Below, piece by piece: positions 9,664-17,794 of a DNA stretch of 64,000 nucleotides. The first letter of the stretch is position 1; each line of letters opens with the position of its first letter. Origin of the DNA: JAGDMJ01 sp963809695 (lineage in GTDB: Bacteria; Bacteroidota; Ignavibacteria; UBA10030; UBA6906); assembly GCA_963809695.1 (NCBI GenBank), contig CAWEKI010000009.1, forward strand, positions 124,001 to 188,000. The letters are read 5' to 3'. A model generated the notes under the pieces. It was not told where the DNA came from. It saw only the letters and a program-made list of their open reading frames with translations, and did not search any database. Both the position numbers and the translations under genes were made by a program.

Positions 9664-9900
9664 TGTGAGACACTCCTAAATGTGGAATATCCTTTTCCCA
9701 GACGAGAGAATCGATGAGTTCGCCACAGATGAACACAGAAGAAGATTTGGGAAAAAACACCGGCGGAATAAATGGAAATGGCACAGGCAATGTATTCATT
9801 GCAAAATTCATTCGCAAACGAGCGGATTGCCCCACGAGGAAAAAGCAAGACTCTACCACAAAAGGGGGAAACCTTCTGGTTAGCGTTTCCGAGTGAGTAC
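9664..9900. repeat. Intergenic stretch with dispersed CACAGATGAACACAG-type repeat
   Basis: About 237 bases separate the two secreted-protein genes. Positions 9719-9751 contain CGCCACAGATGAACACAG, a short sequence type I recall as dispersed in many bacterial genomes. There is no convincing promoter or gene. Confidence 0.4.
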
Positions 9901-11127
9901 TCACTTGACCAAGACCATCGTTCTCGACTGCACGAACGACCCCGCCTGCCCGCCATCTGTTTGGCGGGCCATCAGCCGGTAGACGTACACGCCACTCGCG
10001 AGCCCGGATGCGTCGAACTTCACTTCGTAGTTTCCTGCAGCTTTCATCTCGTTCATCAGCACCGCCACTTCTCGTCCCAGGAGGTCATACACGACAAGCT
10101 TTACATCACTGACACCTGGCACCTGGAACCTGACACCTGTTTTCGGATTGAAGGGGTTAGGGTAGTTCCCCTGCAGTTCGAAATGATCTGAGCCGCTTCT
10201 CTTGCCCTCGTTCACCCCCGTGGCGATCCCCGGTCGGATGCGGTAGACGCTTGTCTGCGCCGTGATGTAGAGCGTCTTCCTGTCGGCGTCCCCCCACGCG
10301 CAATTTGACGGGGTTTGCGGTGTGACGATCAATGTCACGTACGTTCCTGACGGGGAAACCACCCAGATGCCGCCCGGTCCTGCGCAATAGACGTTGCCGC
10401 TCGAATCAACCTTCATGCCGTCGGCATATCCTGTTTGCGGGATGGTGAAGAACAATCGTTTGTTTGCGAACGTTGAATCATTCACCACGTCCCAGACATA
10501 GATCTTGTGCTGAGCGGACTCGTTCACGTAGAGCCGGCTTTCATCGGGAGAAAAACAGATGCCGTTTGGTTTGTCGAACGTGCTATCGATGACCTGTAGC
10601 CGGCCTGACGGACTCAGCCTGAATATCCCCTTGAAGCTCAACTCTCTTGTTTGGCCCGCGGGGACATTGAAATCTGGATCCGTGAAGAAGATTGAGCCGC
10701 TCGGTGACACGACGATATCGTTTGGGCTGTTGAACCGCTTGCCGTTGTAGGTTGAGACAAGGGGAGTAATGGTTCCGTTTGGTTCCTGGCGTGCGATGCG
10801 CCGTCTTTGCATCTGGGTGAGGATGAGGTTTCCTTGATGATCAAACGTCAATCCATTAGAACTGTCCGCAGGTTTCAAGTAGATCGACATCGTCGAATCA
10901 CCCTTGGACCATTGGTAGATGGTGGAGGGATAGATGTCGCTGAAGAGGAGTCCAACTCCATCCTTCCACACAGGCCCTTCGACGAACTGGAAACCCGTCC
11001 AGAGCCGCTCCACTGTTCTCCCTGTTCCTTGCGCGTGCCCGATTCCATGGACGGCGAAGGCCGCGAGCTGCAGGGTGAAAACGGTGACGAGAGCCAGGTG
11101 TGATTTGAAACGATGATGTGAAGTCAT
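9901..11127 (-). CDS. Secreted SMP-30/gluconolactonase-like beta-propeller protein with CTD
   Basis: The 408-residue protein has a long hydrophobic N-terminal signal. Residues about 40-310 form a six-bladed SMP-30/gluconolactonase propeller: EGPVW.DGVGLLFSDI, SNGLTFDHQGNLIL, FNSPNDIVVSPSGSIFFTDP, KPNGICFSPDES.LYV and YADGMKVDSSGNVYC. The Glu in EGP and the Asn/Asp in SPND and NG.FSPD correspond to the usual metal-site residues. This family hydrolyses lactones of sugar acids. The C-terminus is a sorting domain with GNYPNPFNP. Its last strand carries an unusual extra segment (MARQTDGGQ between YRL and AGSFVQ), encoded by a perfect palindrome at 9948-9969. Lactone hydrolysis next to a glucuronoyl esterase suggests linked uronic-acid processing (inference). 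Confidence 0.85.
   Translation of the reverse strand: MTSHHRFKSHLALVTVFTLQLAAFAVHGIGHAQGTGRTVERLWTGFQFVEGPVWKDGVGLLFSDIYPSTIYQWSKGDSTMSIYLKPADSSNGLTFDHQGNLILTQMQRRRIARQEPNGTITPLVSTYNGKRFNSPNDIVVSPSGSIFFTDPDFNVPAGQTRELSFKGIFRLSPSGRLQVIDSTFDKPNGICFSPDESRLYVNESAQHKIYVWDVVNDSTFANKRLFFTIPQTGYADGMKVDSSGNVYCAGPGGIWVVSPSGTYVTLIVTPQTPSNCAWGDADRKTLYITAQTSVYRIRPGIATGVNEGKRSGSDHFELQGNYPNPFNPKTGVRFQVPGVSDVKLVVYDLLGREVAVLMNEMKAAGNYEVKFDASGLASGVYVYRLMARQTDGGQAGSFVQSRTMVLVK
9946..9970 (-). repeat. Palindrome inserted in frame inside the SMP-30 CTD
   Basis: GCCCGCCA and TGGCGGGC form a perfect 8-bp stem with a 6-base loop. The flanks share CCTGCCCGCC with intergenic hairpins at 12823 and 27895. Other CTDs in the window lack it. 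Confidence 0.75.
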
Positions 11128-11511
11128 AACGGACCTTATTTCTTGATGTGCATCGCTGAGGGGACAATATCTGAATTCTCAGGCTGGGGTGCAACTTAGC
11201 TCCGCTGGGCCAACAACGTCCCGAAGTCACCGTTCAGGGATTGAGTCGAAGCTCATGTATATTTGTAGCGATTCCGTCGCTGCGAAGGGGAATTCAAAGG
11301 CGAGGGCAACAGGTTGCTTTTCTCAGGATATCCAAGTAGACTTCTGCAAATGCTCCCATGATGAACGGTTCCACAGCGTTTAGATAAGGCGAACCCGCAC
11401 ATAGGCCACCCCACCGCCTCGCTTGCCAACACAGGCGTGTTGGACTTGGCCAGAGGTCACGTGTTACGCATCCTGCAACATTCACGGGGAGCAGAAAGGA
11501 GAGATGCAATT

Positions 11512-12696
11512 ATGCCACGGCGCATCGGCAATCATAAGGGGCATCTCCTGATTAGATGGCTGCTTGTTATTACACTTACGATTTCTTTTGCACCCCCGAG
11601 CTCAGCCTGCACGATATTCGTGCTAACAGATGGCCGTCGGGTCTACTTCTGCAACAACGAGGATTGGACTAATCCTGCGACGAGGATCTGGTTCATTCCG
11701 GCTGGAGAAGGTTACTACGGGTGTGTCTATGTCGGCTATAACGACGGATGGGCGCGAGGAGGCATGAACACGGAAGGCCTCGCCTGTGATTGGGTGGGAG
11801 GATTCAAAGAGGAGTGGCAAGGTGATGCTGTCACATGCGTTCGTGGTAATCCAACAGAACGCTTGCTTGAATCTTGTGCCACTGTTGAAGATGCCATCGC
11901 CTTTTTCCAAAAGCACAGAGAACCGGATTTCTCGCACGCCAAGGTTCTGGTGGCAGACAAAAATGGGACGTCTGTCGTTATTGGAGCCCACGATGGCAAA
12001 CTGCAAATCGACAGATCCAAACGGAGCAGGGGTTTTGGGTATGCCTCTCAAACCTTCCGCGACTGTTTCGCAAAGGACTCTGCGTTCACGGCGGCCAACG
12101 GCGCCTCGATCTTGCGCGCTTGCCTGCAGGAGGGCAAGTTTGCCACAAAATACTCCAATATGTTCGACCTGAAATCAGGGGACATTCACCTTTATCAGTT
12201 CCACCAACATGTAGAGAGCAGGCGGATGAACCTTGCGGTCGAACTCGCCAAAGGAGGGCACTATTTTGAGATGCCGCAAATCCATCGACGATTTTCTACT
12301 GATGTGATACCCTTGCTCATGAATATGAGGCGGTTTGTGATAGATGATTTTCCTCCAATTTCTGACCCGGAACCGAAAACCACCAATCACATTCGTGCCG
12401 TGATGGAAGGTGCAATTTCCGGAACGATGCGTCCAGAAGATTTCCAGGCTGAAGTGTGGTCGTCGATATTTCCTCTGCAAAAGGATATCCAGACAGACCT
12501 GAAGAGGTTCGGCAGCTTTCAATCGGTTACGCTCGTCGAACACAAAACTGAAGGAAACAGGCGCATCAATCGTTACCGCATTGAGTTCGAAAATATCCGT
12601 TCACTGATGCGGTTTGTGCTTGACGATCAAGAGACGATTGTTTACTTCAAATCGGAAGCTACTGAACGAAAACCGGGGGCCGATCTTGGAGAGTAG
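11512..12696 (+). CDS. Exported Ntn-hydrolase (choloylglycine hydrolase / penicillin V acylase-like)
   Basis: Starting at the ATG at 11512, which has GAAAGGAG 8 bases upstream, the protein has 394 residues. A signal peptide ends at PPSSA and leaves Cys as the new N-terminus: C-TIFVLTDGRRVYFCNNEDW. This is the hallmark of linear-amide C-N hydrolases, where the freed Cys is the nucleophile and the N..D motif (NNEDW) follows about 20 residues on. GGMNTEGLACDW is also typical. An earlier in-frame start exists upstream but would hide the signal sequence. Family members hydrolyse bile salts, penicillin V or acyl-homoserine lactones; which applies here is not shown. The gene stands alone, facing away from the SMP-30 gene. 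Confidence 0.75.
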   Translation: MPRRIGNHKGHLLIRWLLVITLTISFAPPSSACTIFVLTDGRRVYFCNNEDWTNPATRIWFIPAGEGYYGCVYVGYNDGWARGGMNTEGLACDWVGGFKEEWQGDAVTCVRGNPTERLLESCATVEDAIAFFQKHREPDFSHAKVLVADKNGTSVVIGAHDGKLQIDRSKRSRGFGYASQTFRDCFAKDSAFTAANGASILRACLQEGKFATKYSNMFDLKSGDIHLYQFHQHVESRRMNLAVELAKGGHYFEMPQIHRRFSTDVIPLLMNMRRFVIDDFPPISDPEPKTTNHIRAVMEGAISGTMRPEDFQAEVWSSIFPLQKDIQTDLKRFGSFQSVTLVEHKTEGNRRINRYRIEFENIRSLMRFVLDDQETIVYFKSEATERKPGADLGE

Positions 12697-12794
12697 AAGC
12701 GAGTAACGTCAAACAGCTCAGCGCCAAACGGATCGGTGCAATAGAGGACAACAGATTCCGCACTCTAGTGCGGTTGCATTAACGGACCTGCTCG

Positions 12795-13160
12795 GGAGGC
12801 CGTGATCAATTATCCACGGACTATGCCTGCCCGCCATCTTGAGTCTACGAAGACAGGTCCGGTCTCTGCCCCCGGCAGAGACCGAGACTCTCGTGGCGCC
12901 GATGGCGCCACGGAGCGGGGATAACTGATAATTCGTGGCGCCGGAGGCGCCACGAGGGACGGCCTCCTGCGTGCGAGGCAGGTGCTCTGACAGTTGCTCA
13001 TCGAATCTTGACTTGGGATAGCTCGTGGGGCGGGAGGTGCGTTGTGATATCGGCTTGATTTGTGGGCGGTGATCAATTATCCATGGATTATGGATAACTG
13101 ATAATTCGAGGGCCCTGCCGCCATCTGATAAGTTGATGGCGGCAGGGCCTTCGCGGGGTG
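12795..13160 (+). repeat. Nested modular hairpin cluster (main stem 13107-13153)
   Basis: The left module GTGATCAATTATCC is interrupted at 12823 by a CCTGCCCGCC hairpin. After it come a perfect GGTCTCTGCC-CCC-GGCAGAGACC stem (12861-12883) and a TCGTGGCGCC-GAT-GGCGCCACG stem (12891-12913). The left module then resumes (GGATAACTGATAATTCG), followed by another TCGTGGCGCC stem at 12933-12955. A second, full element starts at about 13070. The segment 12957-13105 is nearly identical to 21220-21366. Confidence 0.8.
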
Positions 13161-13336
13161 GATGGGGGTCCCACAGAATTTTGATCGTGGCCACATTTGG
13201 CTTGAGATCGCGTTGAGAAAGCCGAAATTGGTCGCAAAAACCGGCCAGATTAGCACCGAACCGGGCCGTTTGGCTGACGTCCCCCTCTTTGCCCCATCAG
13301 CAGAAATCAAGGGCAATTCGCTCATCCACGGGCCCT

Positions 13337-13365
13337 TTGACAATGCGGGAAGAGCGTAGTATATT
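13337..13365 (+). promoter_or_regulatory. Promoter of the truncated methyltransferase copy
   Basis: TTGACA (13337-13342) and TATATT (13360-13365) are 17 bases apart, matching the promoter at 2487-2515 position for position although the surrounding DNA has diverged. Confidence 0.65.
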
Positions 13366-13447
13366 TCGAGCGAGAATCAAGAACACATTTAGCAGCCGCA
13401 ATCCCTGTAGCCTTCTTGGACAGGGCATTTGCGCCAAGGAGTGCACG

Positions 13448-13756
13448 ATGAGTCTACTGGGGCAAACGATGCTCGGGATCATCATATTCCTGCTTCTTGG
13501 TATGCTGGTCATTGTCAAGCGGGTTGCAACGGGTGATGTCCTGGACAAGCCACAAGGTAATTTGCTCGTTCGATTTGTCAATATTTTCAACCTCTTCTTC
13601 TTGCTGGTTGTCAATCCGCTCGCCGCTATTCTGCTCTTAACTCGGCGCCCGGCAGTATATGATCCTACGCACCTGACCATCGAGAAACCGTTTATTCTGA
13701 CGGCGGTTGAGCTTGCCTTCGTAGCGGAAACCCCTTTGCCGAATCCTTTGTTATGA
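13448..13756 (+). pseudogene. Truncated duplicate of the ICMT-family methyltransferase
   Basis: The first 90 or so codons closely match the intact gene at 2598: GQTMLGIIIF, VKRVATGDVLDKPQGNLLV and FFLLVVNPLAAILLL. The match ends after ILTAVELAF. The frame then runs into unrelated sequence and stops at 13756, giving about 102 residues against 210. The catalytic HPMY region is therefore missing. Promoter, leader and Shine-Dalgarno (CCAAGGAG) are retained, so it may still be transcribed. Confidence 0.8.
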
Positions 13757-13802
13757 AGTCCGACCTGGTCTCTGAGAAGCAGACCAACAAGTATGACAGA
13801 AA

Positions 13803-13832
13803 AGCCTGATTTTTCTCCTCAGGCTTCTTGAC
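13803..13832 (+). terminator. Probable terminator hairpin
   Basis: AAGCCTGA and TCAGGCTT pair around a T-rich loop just after the truncated methyltransferase copy and are followed by CTTGACATTC. The U tract after the stem is poor. Confidence 0.45.
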
Positions 13833-13862
13833 ATTCTAAGACGGAATCGTACTTTATCATAA
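13833..13862 (+). promoter_or_regulatory. Candidate promoter for the small exported protein
   Basis: TTGACATTC followed 19 bases after the TTG by TACTTTAT resembles the Bacteroidota TTG-N19-TAnnTTTG pattern. The expected start of transcription would leave only a short leader before the ATG at 13880. Confidence 0.4.
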
Positions 13863-13879
13863 AAGCCTTTCCCTTTTCC

Positions 13880-14227
13880 ATGGCCCGTCTTCCGAAGGAC
13901 ATATCGCTCTTACTTCTGGCCTTGCTTTACCTCGCTGCAACATCGGCGGTGATGTATTCGCATATCACGATGCCCTGCCGCTCAGCCGGCACGGAAAAAG
14001 TGCAGCCAACGCAACGCTCCTCGAACACGCAGGCACGACCGGTTTGGGTCCCGCGGCGACATATGCCGATGGTCAAAGACCTATCCACATGGTCCTTTGT
14101 CTCAATCCAGACACCGGACCAGCTGGACCCTCAGCGGATTCACGTGGTAAAACCCAGAGATCCGGTACTCCCGAACTCTTCCTTCTATTCTGCTTCAGTT
14201 CCTGCAAGGGCATCCCCGCTTTCCTGA
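13880..14227 (+). CDS. Small exported protein of unknown function
   Basis: The 115-residue product begins MARLPKDISLLLLALLYLAA, a clear signal or anchor helix, followed by a polar Pro-, Ser- and Arg-rich region with one Cys (MPCRS). No family is recognised. The overall design resembles the next gene (14437): K..SL.LL.ALY.LA at the N-terminus and a Ser-rich hydrophobic stretch near the end. There is no clear Shine-Dalgarno. It could be a small periplasmic accessory protein or a chance frame behind a real promoter. Confidence 0.4.
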   Translation: MARLPKDISLLLLALLYLAATSAVMYSHITMPCRSAGTEKVQPTQRSSNTQARPVWVPRRHMPMVKDLSTWSFVSIQTPDQLDPQRIHVVKPRDPVLPNSSFYSASVPARASPLS

Positions 14228-14436
14228 GTTCTCCTCTCTCGTGAGTCGTGTTGGCGCACCTGGCTATCCCCGTGTACGCGTACTTGACTCTTGAACCGAA
14301 TTCAATCCGCACAACGTATGGCGACGCAGAGTGCAACAAGGAAGACGGACTATAGAATTCTGGAAGGCATAGACGGAGAAGATGGCTTCAACCTTCACTC
14401 TTTCGCTCAAAGGGTTATATTTAGATAGTGTATGAT

Positions 14437-14880
14437 ATGGGAGACAAGCTAAAGAACACATCGCTCATCCTGCTTGTGGCGTTGTATTTCCTTGCCTCCA
14501 ACGGGATGGTTCTCGAATTTGCCTCCTGGTTGTATTCTACCGAGGAAGAGGCGACCATTGGTTTTGACGCCGGGCCATCAAAAGACCTACACAACCCGAC
14601 GATTCGGTCGCGTACCTGTCATCCGCAGACGTTGTCCGTCATCGTCCCTTCATTGGCGCTTCCCACGCGCAGGGTCATCGATCCTCATGTTCACCTCATT
14701 GCTTTTACCTGGAGAGAGGAAGCACTACCATACTACACTTCACTTCTCCCTTTATTGCACCTATCGGCGTCCGTCCATGCTTGGGCCAAACTCGTGATTA
14801 TTCGCCCTGGAAAAAGAGGACAAGTCAGTAGGAGGATCTGCACGGTCAAGGAAGAGTGGCGCAATGACAGGCGTTCATAA
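14437..14880 (+). CDS. Small membrane/exported protein of unknown function
   Basis: Starting at the ATG at 14437 the 147-residue product reads MGDKLKNTSLILLVALYFLA, an N-terminal hydrophobic helix, and has another hydrophobic patch (YYTSLLPLLHLSAS) near residue 110. No domain is recognised. The 3' end overlaps the glycosyltransferase start at 14864 by 17 bases, which supports translation and operon membership. A TTATATTTAG box about 25 bases upstream of the start resembles the -10 elements seen elsewhere in the window. Confidence 0.45.
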   Translation: MGDKLKNTSLILLVALYFLASNGMVLEFASWLYSTEEEATIGFDAGPSKDLHNPTIRSRTCHPQTLSVIVPSLALPTRRVIDPHVHLIAFTWREEALPYYTSLLPLLHLSASVHAWAKLVIIRPGKRGQVSRRICTVKEEWRNDRRS

Positions 14881-15850
14881 GCGAACAATGCTGCGGAAGC
14901 CCATGGATACCCAGCTAATCCGGGGAGACCACCCTCAGTTCAGCGTGGTAATTCCCACGTATAACCGTGCTGATCAGGTGCGCAATGCAATCGACAGCGC
15001 CCTCCGCCAGACGTACGCTGCAGCGGAGATCATTGTCGTTGACGACGGGTCACGCGATTCCACGCGGGTGCGTCTTGAAGCATACGCTCAACGTGTTCGC
15101 TACCTGCATCAAGACAACGCAGGTGCCGCCTCCGCGAGGAACCGCGGAGCCAGGGAAGCGCGTCATCCCTGGTTGGCATTTCTGGATTCTGACGATGTGT
15201 GGCTCCCTGATTATCTTGAGCACATGGCTGGTGCAATTTCGGGCACGGCAGGCGCCGCAGTTCTGTATTTTTCCGATGCCGATTTTGAACGCTCGCCAGC
15301 ACCGAAGAACCGGTGGACGCGCGCCGGGTTTGATGCACATGCTCCGTTCGAACTTTTCGAGAAACCACTTGCCATTGTTTTTGCGGAGTCTCAACCGATG
15401 CTCCTGCCATTTTCCGTATTCAACCGCTCAATGTTTCTGGACGCGGGCGGTTTGTGGGAACGATTGCCGGCTGCCGAAGACACGCACCTTTACGTCCGCC
15501 TGGGATTGCTTTACCCCATGTGTGCCGTGGCTTTTCGTGGAGGTACTGTGAATGGTGGACCTGAAGATGCCGGACGCCTGACCGGCGTGTTCGGACCATC
15601 AACAGTGAGGCGTTGGGACTGCTCCGTCTTGTTGTGGAGGGATATCCTGCAGAGAACCCCGGATCTCCCGCCATCCTATCGACAACTCCTGACGACACGT
15701 ATCGCCGGCGCATATTGGCGGAAAGCGCTCCTTTGCGCAAAGAACTTCAGACTCCTGGCTGCGGCAAAAGCTATGGGATTCTCACTTGTCCATGATCCCT
15801 CGGTGGCATCGCATGCCGCGACTAGGAGACTTTTCGATAGTCGTTCATAA
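14864..15850 (+). CDS. Family 2 glycosyltransferase
   Basis: The 328-residue protein has a GT-A fold transferase domain in its first 230 residues: FSVVIPTYNRADQVRNAIDS (nucleotide-binding start), EIIVVDDGSRDST, NAGAASARNRGA and the metal-binding FLDSDDVWLPDYL. The last 80 residues are helical without clear membrane spans, so the enzyme is probably cytoplasmic or membrane-associated. AAGGAAG precedes the ATG. A second family 2 transferase starts 16 bases after the stop; both probably build a surface glycan or glycosylate a lipid or protein. Donor and acceptor are not readable from the sequence. Confidence 0.88.
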   Translation: MTGVHKRTMLRKPMDTQLIRGDHPQFSVVIPTYNRADQVRNAIDSALRQTYAAAEIIVVDDGSRDSTRVRLEAYAQRVRYLHQDNAGAASARNRGAREARHPWLAFLDSDDVWLPDYLEHMAGAISGTAGAAVLYFSDADFERSPAPKNRWTRAGFDAHAPFELFEKPLAIVFAESQPMLLPFSVFNRSMFLDAGGLWERLPAAEDTHLYVRLGLLYPMCAVAFRGGTVNGGPEDAGRLTGVFGPSTVRRWDCSVLLWRDILQRTPDLPPSYRQLLTTRIAGAYWRKALLCAKNFRLLAAAKAMGFSLVHDPSVASHAATRRLFDSRS

Positions 15851-15866
15851 GGAAGGATAAGACTTC

Positions 15867-16868
15867 ATGGATCTCAGTATTGTCATCATTACACTCAATG
15901 AAGACAGGACGATTGGTGCATGCATCGAATCTGTGCTTGGTGACACGTCAGGCCTTCACCGGGAGGTCATTCTCGTGGATGCGTCATCCACTGACCGGAC
16001 GGTGGAGATTGCCCGCCGCTATCCTGTGACGGTCATCCGGATCGATGAATGTTCGGAATTCTCCCCTGCCGCCGGACGTCATGTGGGCACACGATGTGCA
16101 AAGGGGAAATACATTCTCTTTCTGGATGGCGACAATATACTCATCCCGGGTTGGGTCGGGACTGCCCTGGCCCAGTTCAAGGCAGAGCCGATCGCTGCCA
16201 TAGCTGGAAGGATTTACCGCGTCAATCCCGGCGAAGAACAAAGCTTCAGGCACCCGGACAGGCTCGCGCCCGGAGCGGCCTTGTATTTGCCTACTGCAGG
16301 AATGTACAAGAGAGATGTGCTGGAGCAGGTTGGTTCATTCAATCCCTTCCTCAAGGGAGAAGAAGAACGGGAACTTGGATTCAGAATCCGAATGGCGGGG
16401 CATTCGATACGCCAGGTGAATTTCCCGATGATCTATCATATGTTGAAGGAGCGGACGAGATCCGAATTGGATGAGAAGGCCGGCTACTACACCGGCGTAG
16501 GGCAGATTTTCCGGCGATATGGTCCTCGAAGCATAAGCTGGAACCTGCTGATAAGACATCGAATGACATTTGCTGTGCATGTGACCATAACGGCCACATG
16601 TTTTTGGTTAATCGGGGTTACAGTAGCTGAGATGTATCTGCACACGCTGGCCACAGTTGTCGTCGTTGCGCTGCTCATCCTGGCTATGGCTGCTCTGAAG
16701 GGATGGTTGAAACTATGGCTGTTCTTCAGGAACGAGTATCTCGTACTAACAAGTATCATCCGAGGGTTTTGGCGAGGGCTACCCGAGGCCACAAAGTTCC
16801 GCGAGGCTACCACGGCGCTCCCTTCTCGGGTGTGTGTATCCTCAAACTCTATGAAAGGCAATCCGTGA
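15867..16868 (+). CDS. Membrane-bound family 2 glycosyltransferase
   Basis: The 333-residue protein opens with LSIVIITLNEDRTIGACIES, then EVILVDASSTDRTVEIA, and has the DxD equivalent in LFLDGDNILIPGW. A GEEERELGFRIRMAGHSI segment matches the usual acceptor-side ED region. Two transmembrane helices follow near 235-285 (MTFAVHVTITATCFWLIGV and a Val/Leu-rich span), so the enzyme is anchored in the inner membrane. It is the second gene of the glycosyltransferase pair, with AAGGAAGGA before the ATG. It most likely acts in polysaccharide or lipid-linked glycan synthesis. Confidence 0.88.
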   Translation: MDLSIVIITLNEDRTIGACIESVLGDTSGLHREVILVDASSTDRTVEIARRYPVTVIRIDECSEFSPAAGRHVGTRCAKGKYILFLDGDNILIPGWVGTALAQFKAEPIAAIAGRIYRVNPGEEQSFRHPDRLAPGAALYLPTAGMYKRDVLEQVGSFNPFLKGEEERELGFRIRMAGHSIRQVNFPMIYHMLKERTRSELDEKAGYYTGVGQIFRRYGPRSISWNLLIRHRMTFAVHVTITATCFWLIGVTVAEMYLHTLATVVVVALLILAMAALKGWLKLWLFFRNEYLVLTSIIRGFWRGLPEATKFREATTALPSRVCVSSNSMKGNP

Positions 16869-16941
16869 ACAACCCGGTTTCTTTTCCCATTTCCATGATC
16901 CACTGAGCAGTAACCTATAGCGCCATTGGATTCCCCCGGCA

Positions 16942-17205
16942 TCAGTGTGACACATAAAAATAGAAGTCCTCACCCAGGTCCTCCACCAGTGCCAGATCGA
17001 AGAGAGGGCCAAGGCTACCCGGTCTTGGCCTGGTTTTGCCATAAATGAACCCAATGGAGTTGTCGAGCAGTCCTCCTGTCATGAACACCATGTAACCCTT
17101 GACTTTCACCATACAATAGCACCCCGCCTGGGAAAGGCCTTCGAGAATCGATTCATCCCTCGATGGGTACCGATAGCCCCGCAAGGTGTCAACCTGGGGC
17201 GACAT
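16942..17205 (-). pseudogene. Uncharacterised protein fragment
   Basis: One frame encodes 87 residues (GYRYPSRDESILEGLSQ, later LGPLFDLALVEDLGEDFYFY) that look like genuine protein but match no family I recognise. The neighbouring fragment at 17218 and the glycosyltransferase end suggest a degraded region. It could be a short intact gene, because an ATG opens it. Confidence 0.35.
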
Positions 17206-17217
17206 CTCAAACGGAGA

Positions 17218-17337
17218 TCAACGAGGAACGACATATCGCCAGTAGATCCCGTTCTGCCGGTACGTGTTATCGACGCGTTCGTATCCTTCCCCGTCTGCCA
17301 GTTCCTTCTGTTGGACATAAATCGAGGGGAGGTCTGT
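17218..17337 (-). pseudogene. C-terminal fragment of an unknown protein
   Basis: A 39-codon frame (SIYVQQKELADGEGYERV, then NTYRQNGIYWRYVVPR and stop) has a natural-looking C-terminus but no start. It collides on the opposite strand with the four-helix-bundle remnant, marking a rearrangement junction near 17340. Confidence 0.35.
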
Positions 17338-17346
17338 TCAGCCTCC

Positions 17347-17600
17347 AGGCGCAGCCAATTACGCGGAGCCGCGGGGGCTGAAAGCCGAAGTGATTTCATC
17401 CACAAGGTCGGCGTCGTGCGCAGGGAACTCAATCAGTCGCTCGTCTGGCTGCGCATGATTGAACGAAGGACAATAGGACCACCAGATATCGTGGCACGGT
17501 TGCGCCTGGAGTGTGACGAAATGTGCAGAATCATCTCTGCAAGCAGGAAGACCGCTGAGGAGAACTCCCGGAAGCGAAAGCAGGCGTTGAATGCGCTTCC
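17347..17600 (+). pseudogene. Decayed four-helix-bundle (IVS/S23-type) gene
   Basis: Two frames together match the intact gene at 28629. GAANYAE (frame of 17348) corresponds to GGANYAE there, and after a frameshift SRSDFIHKVGVVRRELNQSL to SREDFIHKLAIVLKELNETR. The C-terminal RKTAEENSRKRKQAL matches the 2197-2271 remnant, but its TAG has become TTG, so the frame runs into the hairpin element. The N-terminal 50 or so codons are missing. Confidence 0.65.
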
Positions 17601-17780
17601 ATCAGTTCAGATATCTGAATTCAGAATTCGAAGGCCCCGCCACCATCAACTTATGCGATGGTGGCGGGGCCTTCGCGGGGTAGACGGGGGTCGCAGCAAA
17701 CTTTGATGGTGGTCACATTCGCCACGGGATAGCAACGGCCACCAATGGGTGCCCGTATGGGCGCCGATTAGACGGCGAAA
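17601..17780 (+). repeat. Modular hairpin element (main stem 17629-17674)
   Basis: The left module is TTCAGATATCTGAATTC. The main stem pairs CGAAGGCCCCGCCACCATC perfectly with GATGGTGGCGGGGCCTTCG (19 bp). The tail core is present but the distal tail hairpins are diverged. It sits directly 3' of the minus-strand gene ending at 17795. Confidence 0.88.
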
Positions 17781-17794
17781 GCCCCGTCGGAAAT

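Noticed and set aside
12718..13194. Frames with similar products at 12.8-13.2 and 21.1-21.4 kb
   Set aside because: The similarity comes from the repeat itself; all frames are open by composition and none has a start signal.
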